From Varroa destructor (taxonomy: Eukaryota > Arthropoda > Arachnida > Mesostigmata > Varroidae): 64,000 nt of DNA. Each line of letters starts with the position of its first letter. The first letter of the stretch is position 1. The notes under the pieces were generated by a model that worked only from the letters and a program-made list of their open reading frames with translations, had not been told where the DNA came from and made no database searches. Where the stretch lies: positions 40,771,126 to 40,835,125 of the forward strand of contig NW_019211457.1 in the NCBI RefSeq assembly GCF_002443255.2, written 5' to 3'. Both the position numbers and the translations under genes were made by a program. Below, piece by piece: positions 19,532 through 31,029 of this stretch.

Positions 19532-22500
19532 GCCAGTGGCAACAATTTGTTATGAGGTTCGTAGAAATCAGACAAGGATGTCCTTTTAGTCAAATTAATT
19601 ATCCTATTACCTGCTTTTTTTTGTTGGCTAATCTATCTAACGGCTAATATATCAAAACTAATTTTACCAATGACCCATTGCTTTTCGTGACAGATTTCAG
19701 TTTGTTTCATCGTTGTTCGAAAACTATTTTCTGCAGGATTTTTAGTTACCCTTTTAGCCGTTCTAAGTAAGTGTCGCCACAAGGCATCAAGCTGTATTGC
19801 AGGACACTGTCAATTGGTGCATAATATTTACATAACCTTTATTGGTATGGTAACATAACCTACATATATATATTTTTTGAATAATTCTATCTACTGCATC
19901 GCGGTGTCGTAATTTCGCTTGCCAAATAGCGGGTTGTTAGTGTGTCAGTTTGATGATGGTTTTGGCATAGGTCACGTACTCAGGACAAAGGGTTTTTTGG
20001 AGATATTTCTCAAAAAAAGAAATATTTATCTACGTACCAAGAATGACAGTTATGGCCTGTTTGGGAAAAAGATGCCTCCCATGATAAAAAATAATACCAT
20101 ATACCATCAATGTTGGAACGGCACATAGCGGTTTCGGGGCTACAAAGCTAAGCTTCCGTTATAGTGAAATCGAAAGCTATGAGGCTGAGAATTAGTCAAA
20201 GACCAAAAACTTATAGGTTGTCAGAACCTTCTCGATAATTTTCTCAGCTGCATTGTTCAATTTAGGTTGTTATCAACAATAGACATTTGAAAGCTGTCTA
20301 TTTACTTCCAGTCCAATTTCTTAGCTGCAACGCTATCTGTTTTTTTTTTTCTTTTAATTCAATTTATTACATACACACAGTTTGCTTCAAACGAGCTTTT
20401 GTTGGAACCTATGAGACCCACTAATAGTTTTTGAGAATACCTGCACTTTTCCAATAAAAATTTGACCCATTTGATTGTCGGTTTGGTCTATGAAATGTCA
20501 AACTTGATAAGTTATCTTGATAAACTGACTATCAATCATAAGTTCTTACACGGGTTTGATGCACAGAAGAATGTCGATAAAGCGGACAGGTAACAAAGTA
20601 GACTTTTCCTTTGGAAGAAATGCATTTCTCGTGCATATTCGTTAGTGACGCCTGTAATAATTGCTACTGATATATTAGACCATAGAATTCGCTAACTATT
20701 GTATTTCATGCGGAACGATTCACGGGTACGGTGTAACGTCGATGTGAACGGCACCAGTCACGGCTGGGTCAACGTACTGCAACCGATTCAATTTCGAGAC
20801 GTTTATGAGGACGTTATAAAAGGGCCTCCTTCAAGCTGTATGCCCCGTACATTACAAATCTCGTTAGATTAGTACATGAAGGAAGATTAAGCCTGGCGTC
20901 GTGTTGTCCGACTAGCTTCAGCGATTTCTCTAGTAGTTCATTGTTCCAAGCCACGACAGGCTTTCCGTGCACTATACGAAAAGAACTGCGAATCCCCGAT
21001 CCCAGACGGCTTCCGCTGAAACTATTACTACACCGAGCTGCTGCCAGCAAATGCTGGTGCCAGCCAGTTAACAGCAGGAAAAGAGCCAGACTGAGGAATG
21101 GCTTTAATTATTCTCTATTACGTGGATTTTTATCGCAGAGATCTAGAAGACATAAAAAAAATCAAATATTTTTCAAGAAAAATTTAATATTTATATATAA
21201 GATAAAAATTTGATCTTGGATTTATTGTTATTTTACATGGCCACCTTAGGTGAATAAATTGGTTTTTCAAATAAACATGAATAGGGCTAAAAGAGCAACA
21301 TAAATGCATATACTCTCCGCCTTATTTATGTATGGTAGTTCGGGTAGACCAGAACACTGAATAAATAATATCCTCAACAAAGATGGTTAAGGCGTATTTG
21401 TCACGCATGGCCAATGGCCTGATTGAAGGCAAGAGGCGTCGAAGGAGTCCTTTTGAGCAGATAAAAAATTCGAGACTTTAAACTAATAAGATCTGGGGAT
21501 GTTTTGATCGTCACTCCATTTGTCACAGATTTACTCCTAGCAGAAGGTCTTTCCTGCTGAGAAAAACACTTCAAATAGTCCAAACGTGATGCGTGTGCTG
21601 CTTCTTATCTAGTCTAAGAAAGAAGTGAACCAAAAGGCATTAAAGGTTAATTGCAGACAATAAGCGGACCCTTCGCTAAAGACGGTAGCGACGATTCTCC
21701 AGATTTATTTGACCAAACCTCAACTATTTGTTCTATTGTGCAGTAGCAACAGTTAAATCAGGGTACGTATTAAAAATCAAAGATTCATTCTCAAGTTCGA
21801 AGGCTATTTTTATCGAAGTACATGATCTCTGCCAATGCTACCGAGCACTCAATTAACATGGATAAAGTTTCCAAACGAAATGCAGAATTGAAAAACTTGT
21901 AAAGGTATATATTGTAAAACTGTATTATAAGATAAGTTACAGCGCATTCGAAGCGAGCATATTGGACATCTTTCTTCGAAAATACATAGACTATGTTTAG
22001 TGGTAAAACGATTTAAAGAGAAGTTACGACGACTGAGGTTTATGATCGATTTATTAGAGAGAAAGCCAATCTGTAATTTCACTTATCTTCTTCATAAAAG
22101 CCGACTGGGCAAACAAAGTGTCGCCAAAGGGCAGGCACCCACTGCTATGGATCTTGACAGTTGTAACGAGTCGGGTCATTTGTAGAAAATTATACCACTA
22201 AATTTTGCATCTGATATACGAATCTGGCATGTACGTTATGCCAACCGTGAGATACGGTTCTAATCCCACCGGCGCCGAGTATCGTACGCGTCAGCTAAAC
22301 TACCACTAGCGAATTCCAACTAGTGGGACACCACCATACTTTTCCAGAAATATAAGCTACAATGATTGTCACATACGAATCAGTACGAGCCACGATGAAT
22401 CGTGTGCGCAGGAAGGATCTATCTCTCCAACATACAAATTGGCCATATATTCTGTTTTCGAAACAGATCTGTACGTGTATATATCAATGTACGCTTCCAT

Positions 22501-23601
22501 GACGTTAGAACTACAGAGGCAACAGTTAACGTGTCTCATTAACAGGGATTAAAAGGTGGCACATAATTTTCTTTTTTCATATGTCCCGTTAGTTGCAATT
22601 ACCTAACCTTTCCGGTGAGAACTAAACGAGCGGGACCGTTAACAACTCTGCCACTCGTACTGCCTTTACAATGTATTATTTAAACCTTTCGTCTGTTATC
22701 TAAAACAAACGTCGCAACGTGTAGGTAGAAGAGTTAAAGGGTGACCGATTAAAAGTGCTATTCCACTTCCCTGGGGGAAACGCGGGTACGAAAGCCTAGT
22801 TCAAGCATCGTGGCACTGACGGACACGGTGATACATGCGAAATGCCTCTACTCAACAGTATAGTGTCAACCTTTAGGCTGAAGTGCCAACGGATGCCTCG
22901 TCCTCATAAAGGATTTGCTTGATAGCTAACTTGAAGCTCTCTCGCCCGTTAACTGTTACACTACGCATAACGACGCGACCCCGCAACGTTAGATCTCTTT
23001 CGGAGACCGCAAGGGAGTTCTGATGGTTGGCATAGTTTATACGTGCGTGCATTCGTCAGTTCTCGCAGTTCCACGACGGACTGACGCTAGAGATAAGCAC
23101 CAATGTTCCACTCAAAGCGTCCCTAGGAGAAATGCCCAAATACAACGGCAAGGATGCCTGTATCTCTTGAAACTAGATTGACAGACTTGTAGATGTACTC
23201 ATATATGCGTCTGCGGTGCATGACGTTGTCACAAAGTACTTAACTTTTGTTTTTCCACCACTTGTTTTTCCATTGATGTTTCTAAACTCGTTCAATCTGC
23301 ATTGGTTTTTCGTATTGAATTTTTCAGTTAGATCACAATTAACTTTGTTTATCTGCACAGATTACGTAAGATGTATGGTTACTGAGGCTTGATGTAGCCA
23401 TCTTTCATCTTCACTTTTATCGTTCTTTACACTGAACTGTTCAGGTATTTTGAATTAATAGTAGGATCATACATATATGATAATTGCGACTTCAGGAAGG
23501 GTTCGTTAATATCGAAATTTGTAGCGCAGATAGCCCCTACTATAGCCATATCTACCGCGATCTTACTTGTACTTATTTGGCAATCGTAGCGCTTATACAA
23601 C

Positions 23602-23654
23602 CGTATAAGATACGATAGTAAGATACGTACGTAGATAAGTATGTATCTTATACG
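23602..23654. repeat. Inverted repeat with two competing left arms
   Basis: CGTATAAGATAC (23602-23613) is a perfect 12-bp complement of 23643-23654. A second arm, TAAGATACGTAC (23619-23630), can pair with 23639-23650 through 12 pairs, one of them G-U, with an 8-nt loop. The two foldings exclude each other. Confidence 0.5.
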
Positions 23655-24060
23655 TAGCACAGATAACAAGTAGCGTACACTCTAATAGTGCTACTGTTAA
23701 GCTGATGTTTAATAATATTAGGGTCCTATATATTGAAGTGGAAGTGTATGATCCCAATAATCTCAAAGATTTCTATAATATACACACTGGTAATCAGCGC
23801 TTGTGTAGAATTCTACAAAAATCGACTGACGGAACTTCAAGGCAAATAGGACATTATCTACAAAGCTTCTCTTTACTATACTTTTTTGGAAGGTGTACAT
23901 GACAATGATGTTACCTGAGCTGCCGTGTATCATTTGTCTCACCCTTTCCAACAGCGGACGAGAACGAAAACTATTCAATGGAAAGATACACGTGTCAAGG
24001 AGGGCAAGCAAAAACAGTAAAATAAATGGTAACTAAAAAGTGATTCCGATCTCTACTTGT

Positions 24061-25400
24061 CTTGCTAGAATCTACCTCGCGAAAGCGGGAGAGACAGAGA
24101 ATGATGGTGAGAGAATTAGGGGCGGTAACACCCACACAACTGCTAGACGAGCTTTGTTGCTCCTTTCCCTTTAGGCGGCACGGTGGGAGGTGACTGCGCT
24201 GCCGGCAGGGGCCTCTACCAGCCGGTTTTGGGTAATGGAAGGCTTGATAGACGGGTGGCTCTCGCGCGACCAGGAATTCCCTCCTGAAAGCGCAAAGGGC
24301 AAGCGGAAGGGTTCCAGCAGCGTAGTCAGTGGGAGTCAAGAGAAGTCAAAAGGTGGGTCGGCGCTGGCCGGCCCTCGTTGTCCTTTGCCGTCATTGATGT
24401 CCGTCGTGGTACAGAGTTGTGTTCAGACGGTACTTGAACCCATAAACTCAGTAACCCTAGAAAAGGCTATCGCTTCTTGCGCGGAAGCAACTAAGTATCC
24501 TCGAGGCTCCTCATGTCTGGCCACCACCCCTTCCAGCTAGATCCTCTTCCGACTCCCTCTTTCAACTGTCCTTCCTTTACGCTTTCCCTCTTTTTCGTGT
24601 TCTCCTCCAGCTGCTCGATGACAAATACCATCCATGACCTCCGACACACAGAAGTATGGTGACGCTAGTGATGGTGGGCGGTGAAGAAGCACAAGACGTC
24701 CTAATGCCTCATTCTTTTCTCATTCGCTTTCTGGTATACCTAGCCAGCGGCCTGATTCCCTTTAGGCTGCAGGCTGATTCTGGCCCGAACCGTTTCTTCG
24801 ACCTGCGGCCCCCGACCTCACCAACTGTCCTCCATTATACTACCCTATCTTTCTTTTCGTATAGGGGGACTGCTGCGACTAGCTGCTCCCTGATGACCTC
24901 GTGCCTGACACTAGGCGTCTGCTGCCATGGTCACATGTGCCTGCCATATGCGTCGCTTACGGCGATCGCCTGAAGCTCGCCGTTTGCTGCTGCTTCTTCC
25001 ACGCTTTTCTGTAGAGTGGTGTCCGCGGGCTGAATTTACGCTGGGCCAATTGCCGACCCGACGCGGTGTGTTCGCGGTTGATTGGAAGTTCTGACAGATA
25101 GAGTGGTTTAGCTACCAACCGGCAGCGCTTCTGAGTCAAGACGATGGTGACACGAGCACCATTGGACGGCATGGCCCTATAGTGATGATAGCGGCAGCGA
25201 CAGCTGCAGCACCGAGCTGCGACTCGCGCGGACGAAGCCCAGCGTTATAAAGAGGCTAAAACGAAATATCTGAGTGAAGCGCCGAGAGAAAAGATGCGTT
25301 CAGGGAAGAAGCGATCGGTTCTCTCGTTAAGATGATAACTCTTCCGTTGACTTCGCGTCCCGTCCGACTTCCGTCGACCATAGGTCCGTTGTCTCGTTCG
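24061..25400. other. GC-richer island without a convincing gene
   Basis: Base composition changes sharply from the AT-rich DNA on either side. Overlapping frames of 70-116 codons exist on both strands, rich in Ser, Pro, Arg and Ala as expected from composition. None has a recognised domain. Promoter, enhancer or untranslated exon are all possible. Confidence 0.4.
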
Positions 25401-26780
25401 CTTGCTTGTTGAAAGATGTATAAACGACTAATGGTGGTTCACAGATCCAGTATGGCTAGATGAGTTACTGCTTTTGAAAGGCGCCGTAATATCGGTTCTA
25501 TTAAAATCCTTAAGAAATACTGGACGACATCTATTAGGTTGCACACGTCGCATTGATCATAGGAACAGCCAGCAAAAAGAAGTATTAGCCATATACATAT
25601 TGATGTATTAATGAGTCTGTTGGGTGGGGTGCGTGTGTGTGTTGTAGACTAATCATGTGGGGTGAGATGCAAGCTGGGCATAATGAAAAAAAAAAACAAT
25701 ATCATTCACGATCTAACGTTAAAACTGCAATTTACGGATATTTGAGGACGCTTAACTTACATTTCAGTTCCGGTTTCTCAGAAAACATTTTTGAGCTCAA
25801 TGCCGCAACCGAATCTGAGGATGCTAGTTATATTGAGTCGACACGGTATGTCAATTTTCTATTACTGACTCTCTGCAATAGATAAAACAGTATCTATTAA
25901 CAAAAAAGGGGGAAGAGTATTAGCTTAGAAACGAGTAAAAAACAGAGAGCTACGAAATACGGCTTATCGTTAGAGCTGGCGATGTTGACAGTAAATTCAT
26001 TCTAACATTGTTTAGAAATGCTTTACACATACTTGACCTTATGTGAGCATATTTGCAGTGTTAATAGACCTTCATTGTTTGACTGGAAATACTGAGCTTT
26101 AAGAACCCTTTCTCTGTAAATCTTTTTATGGTTATGACAGATGATCGTTAGTTTCGAAATACTACTTATGTCTCTTCTCGCATAAAAGCTGTGATGTAAC
26201 GTATAACAATCAGTCGATATAATCTCCTTGCACAATGGTTCGAAGCTACGAGAGAGACTAACTAGTATTCATCTCGGGCATATATGACCTAACCTATGTC
26301 AGATGCTACAGACGTTTAAGCCGATGCTTAGGATCCTCCATAGTACGAAATGCATAAGTTTATCACAATGAAAACAATAATTGCACAGCAATGCAGTAAC
26401 AGATTTTAGTTACTGCGGTAATCGCAGAGCGCTTTCTCGCTTTTTCTCGCTGTCACGTTGATTCGATAATAATAGAAAAAAAATCAAATTTGCATGCCCT
26501 ATACTTAGGACTTTGTCGATGCCTAAATATAGGTGACTATCATTATGAGGAGAAGAGAGAGAAAGACGAGCGTAACCGTCCTTTAGGTAGTACTACTACT
26601 GGTAATAGTAAGTCTCTCGTAAAAGCCCGAGGCTACGTTTTACGCATCGCTCGCTACTGCTAGTTTTCTCCTACTCGTCTTACCCTTCGGGATTCCTTTT
26701 GGATGACGTGTTAGCGTACTTTGCTCTTTTCTGTTGTAAACGACCTAATATTTTACGTGTGTGTGTAATGTTCTCAAGGA
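25401..26780. other. AT-rich non-coding stretch
   Basis: I see nothing beyond short A-runs and a GTGTGT run near 25632-25642. Confidence 0.5.
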
Positions 26781-28990
26781 GTGAAAATGAATGGCCATCG
26801 AAAGGGATTGCCTGATGAGGAAATTAATTACGACCGCATTCGATGAACCGCCGCGGTTGGGCCAGCTCATTGGTGGCCACTCGTTACTGATGAGGTAGAG
26901 CTGTGCGCCGGGGGCAAACTGCTCTCTGCCATCAACCGGACGGGCATGCCAGCACGCTTACTTCCACGCTTCCATGGGTTCATCGTGGCCAATGAAACCG
27001 ACAGTAACAAAACGACCAAGTAGCCAACGAACTAACAAGGAGGACCCATTGCCTTCGATTCGTGGTTTCAGATTAAGGGATCATCTTTGGCCATTTGTAG
27101 CGAAGAATCCCCATTCTACTAGAATCAAGTGTGTTCTCCGTTTACACCCATCCGTGCATACTTTGTTCCACAGTCCGATAATAGCGTCTGGGGTTAGAAT
27201 CATCCCGCTTGGTCCGTTTATCTGTCAGTTGCCCTTCTGCCAGCTTCGAATCAGTTGAACAGTGCACCCCTTGTTAGCACATCGGCGTTCTCTGCTGTGT
27301 CTATGCTGATATTTGCCTCGAGTTAAGTCGTTGAGTTCGACAGAAGTGGAATTGGTTCGCGTTCTGATGAGCGTTTAGATCAAGGACTAAAGAGAGGCCG
27401 AAAGACTTTGAAACAGAGGTTCTCCAGGGGGTCTTGGCCAATTTTCGTGGCCCTTTACCCCTCCTCAACGTGTTTTCCAGTTTACTCATTTGTCCTTTTC
27501 ACCCTCATTACTTTATGTCTGATCTCATTCGATCCTTGGCTTTCTCGTTCTCTCCCGCACCCTCAAGAGGTCTTGCGACTCAACCTGAGAGGGTTGACAG
27601 CCCTCCTGCTTCCAGTCCTCTGGCTAGTTTCGCAGTTTGGCGTAAACGGCAGCTGCAGGCATCCGAGGCGGCTTCGGGCCACACAGCAGCGAATGAGCGT
27701 ATTTTCGCGCGTTGCGCGCCGCAGACTTTGTCCCAGGGGATCGTTGAGCGAATGATTTGTCTTTCTTGATATTGTTCTATCACCATCATCAGGAGTAACG
27801 TAGCTTTCAGAGCTCTTTCTCCATCTCACACTTGCTCTCTTCATCTGCCACTTTCACATTTGCCTCATTTTCCTTCTTCTGCTGGTGCCGATGCTGCCGC
27901 CGTTGTTGCCGTTGCCTCTGCTGCCTGCAGCCTCTGTGCGGGGCCCGCTAGGTTGATCTCTATTCGCTGCTGCCGTTGCCGTTGCTAGGCCTTACCGACG
28001 TGTTAGTCCTCGATCAGTTACTATCCGCTCTCTTCAAGCTACTTAACCCCCCACTTTCCTCTCACTCCTCATGCTTCTGATGACTGGCTACACTACCTGC
28101 AGCGGCTAGGTTACCCCAATATTCCTTCCCCGCGTTTCGCTTGCGCCGTACTCGTCCATGCTCCTGATGGCTCATCATATTTCCCCAGCGATATCAGTTC
28201 AGTTTGCAGTTTCATAGTTTTTTTTTCTCATCTTCTCGTCCTTCGTTCTAGTCACTCGACGTTCACCACCGACCGCTAGCCAGGAACTCCCATCGGCCAC
28301 TATACAATTCTTTTTCGTTTGGCAACCGCCCGCCTAACTAAGGCTGGCTGCAAGCAGCCCCATCGTGCCACAACAGCACCGCTGTGGCTAGTCATCTACC
28401 GTCAGCTTCGTTTTCGAGGTGGTACCGCGTGTGTCTCTAAGGGCCGGGAAAAATGAACACAGTTGCCCAGTTCGCTTCTGCCAGTACCGTCACAGCCGCA
28501 GTTGCCTCTTCTGCTTCCTTCTTTCGAGGTGCCTTCGTTTTCGCTGCCATTGCCGTTTCTCCGGCCGTCGCAGCCGCCATTCAGCATTTTTCAAACCTCG
28601 TCCGCCAGCGACCTTCAGCGACGGCTACTGGACGGCAATACAGCAAGAAATTTTCAAGCTTTTCGGTTTTCGTAGCGGGCGAAGAGCGGTCACTTGGTGG
28701 ATAACGCCGGTAGCGCTTACGGTGGTAAAACAGCTCCGGCAAACCGGCGGAGAATCTCGTTATTGGTCGGCCGTTTTGGAACGACCGACACTGGGCGACA
28801 CTTACGCCAGGCTGGATGGCCGACCCTTTGCTGTGCCTACCACTCGTAGGTTTTAAGACCAGCGAGAACTGGCAGGACTGCCGGAACAGTCAGTAGCGAC
28901 AGTAACAGGCTGTATTGCCCGGGGCAAATGGTTTTTCAGGAATATTTCCATTGCTCGGTGGAGGCGGCAGCTGCGGTTGCAGTGTCGTTT
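26781..28990. other. GC-richer island with CTG/CCG-rich low-complexity DNA
   Basis: The largest compositional island in the window. It holds imperfect GCTGCCGTTGCC-type repeats at about 27885-27985. A 35-codon ATG frame (26791-26898, context A at -3 and G at +4) and a 145-codon frame (28419-28856) are present but unrecognised. Overlapping open frames on the other strand point to composition, not coding. Confidence 0.4.
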
Positions 28991-29832
28991 AAGAGCACTG
29001 CAACGAGAAAACAGGAGGGGCAGCTAGATGGCATCAGGGGTTGCGTCGATAATAGAAGAGGAACCCATTTCTAAGAAGCCCCGAGAGAGGTGTGAACAGT
29101 GGTGCTCTTGGTTGGTCCATTGCAGACATTTATATAGTGTAAGTACAATACTGAGTATACGTCAAGGATACCAAGAAGATCATAAAACAAAGGTGGAATG
29201 GAAATACTGAATAAGCTTGTCGCTCACATAGAATACAAATAAAAAGACGTGCCTATACTCCTTGCTATCGATTTATTAGTAGTATTAATTATTGCATCCT
29301 TACTTTTCTCTAGCTCAGCGCTATTTCTGTGTATGTGCAGTGGAAACGACGGATGTTCTGTTACGAAGTGATTGAGTTCCGTCGCCTACCAGCAAGTATC
29401 GCAGGCTAGGTTTGCGAATTCATGATTTGAGATATAACCCCTTGAACTCCAGCTTCTTCGATGAAGTGATGAGGCTCTCTCTGGACAAAACAACCAGATT
29501 TCTCTATCGTAAAACTTTTGTAAGCAGCTGTCACCTTTGAGCCGTCAGGATTTAGACAGGGCTCTTCAGGGCGCGATGTTTAAGCGGCAGAGGATATAAA
29601 TGAAAGCAGAAAACGATCTATTATACTTCGGCAATGGTGCAATTCAGTGGCGCAAGCTAGGGAAAAAAATACCAATCGAGTGTCAATCAACAGAAGCCTG
29701 ACATACGTTCGAAACAGGGAGAGCCGACTCTACCGGATAGACTTACCTCATGGTGTAGGTTGCTATTTAGAAGTAGCATAAAATTCCGTGAGCAAAAGCT
29801 ACCACTGGAATTCATCATTTCCTAATCGAAAA

Positions 29833-29887
29833 TTATCAGCGTGAAAACCATTGCCGAAATGCGCGGCGGTAGTTTTCGCGCTGATAA
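29833..29887. ncRNA. MicroRNA-precursor-like hairpin (strand unknown)
   Basis: Left arm TTATCAGCGTGAAAAC (29833-29848) pairs over 16 positions with 29872-29887, including one G-U. After one C/A mismatch, seven more pairs form between 29850-29856 and 29864-29870, with two G-U, closed by a 7-nt loop. The total is 23 pairs in a 55-nt hairpin, close to the arm length of a microRNA precursor although a little short overall. Flanks ATC..AAA and TTTGAT could extend the base. The opposite strand folds similarly. No seed was recognised, so expression and function are unknown. Confidence 0.35.
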
Positions 29888-30213
29888 CAATCCCGTTTGA
29901 TAACAAGAAAGTCTTAACGGAGGTGCTCCCAAAGCATTGCATCTAGAGTATTCTATAATTACCCACATTAAACATACGTGCAACAGAAGTTCTACGCGTC
30001 TTGTGTACAAATTTGCAATTAAGAGAACGACACCAGATGAGACGAGGGACAATAACGAGGCGCTTGGACGCCTTCTTGAGAAAGCTATGCACTACTACCC
30101 AAAATAGGGTTTATAAATGGCTAAGGAAACGCATAGAACTGACAGAACAAAGAACATTATCATAAGGCGGACATGCATGTATTTCCTATCGGTACAATGT
30201 ATGCATCATGCGA

Positions 30214-30260
30214 CTGAACGCATTATGAACCGCTATAAGAGCGGTTCGTCATGCGTTCAG
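30214..30260. ncRNA. Second long hairpin (strand unknown)
   Basis: Arms 30214-30234 and 30240-30260 pair at 20 of 21 positions, one of them G-U, with a single T/C mismatch and a 5-nt loop ATAAG. The base pairs are CTGAACGCAT with ATGCGTTCAG and the top pairs GAACCGCT with AGCGGTTC. It lies 327 bp from the hairpin at 29833. The very small loop is less typical of microRNA precursors and could also reflect an inverted duplication. Confidence 0.3.
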
Positions 30261-30300
30261 AGCTCTTCTTTAGAATTCCCCATGACAGGATCTCGTTTCT

Positions 30301-30900
30301 TTGCATAATTGCCTTAGTGGCTTTCTCGCAGTAGGGACGATGTGTGCCCGCCAATGGAACAAGCCGTTCGTTAAGCTCGAAGCCAGCAGAATTGGTGGCA
30401 GTCGTAGCAGCAGCAGCACCTGCAAACCGAGGAAACTTCTCAGGCCGTATGCTGTGTGCTTTCTGTGCCGGAGGTCCCAGGGGTTGTGCCAGTGACGGCG
30501 GCGCTGTCACGGTACTCATTTCCAGCGTTTGGCAGCTAGCGGCTGCCTGAGAGAACCGGCGCTACGGCCTGCGTCGTGAACATGAGTACAAGCGGACGGT
30601 AGAGGTGAACGAGCTGTGAAGGGAGAAAATGAAGTGGCGACACCTCGGGGACGTTTTGGCGTCGGAACCGTTCGGTAAGAGGAGCCGCCAGCTTGTCTGC
30701 AGGCCCCCCTACCTATCGCGGAGATCGAGCGACCGAAGTGGCGGCCGACAGAAAGGCACTCACTGCCAGAAGCCGAGTAAAGGACGCGGCGAAGGCGGCA
30801 ACGAATGCGTGAATAAGGAACAAAGACCTCATCAACCGAGACTGGCAAAGGACAAGGAGTTCATCATGAACTGAGCAGTGCCGGTAGCAGCTCAGTCATT
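30301..30900. other. GC-richer island with overlapping frames
   Basis: A minus-strand ATG at 30519 opens 98 codons beginning MSTVTAPPSLAQPLGPP, with G at -3. The plus strand is also open over much of the same stretch. (AGC)n at 30403-30418 encodes the Ala run of the minus frame. No domain, no conserved partner and no clear splice donor were found, so I do not call a gene. Confidence 0.3.
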
Positions 30901-31029
30901 CTCAGGGGACCGGCGACCATCGCTACTGACAAGGTAGGTAATTTCAGTCGCCTCATGAAGCTATAGTCTTTTTTTCGGAATATAGCTGATTGGACATATG
31001 CGTGTGTACGTGTGAAAGAGCAATACGGA

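Larger units (their letters stand above)
19031..24060. other. AT-rich non-coding region downstream of the duplication
   Basis: No convincing gene was seen. Two complex inverted-repeat structures lie at 19452-19531 and 23602-23654. A slightly GC-richer part is at about 22720-23160. Frames of 60-90 codons occur on both strands but overlap each other and look random. Confidence 0.55.
28991..30300. other. AT-rich stretch containing two strong hairpins
   Basis: No gene was recognised. Its notable content is the pair of hairpins at 29833-29887 and 30214-30260, listed separately. Confidence 0.5.

Noticed and set aside
22220..22275. tRNA-like B box GGTTCTAATCCC
   Set aside because: Position 57 is not a purine, the upstream A box lacks the required A, and no cloverleaf stems form.
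30223..30519. 98-codon minus-strand ATG frame starting MSTVTAPPSLAQP
   Set aside because: Protein-like Ala/Pro composition is expected from the AGC repeat and GC-rich DNA. There is no domain, no clear donor and no homologous copy in the window.
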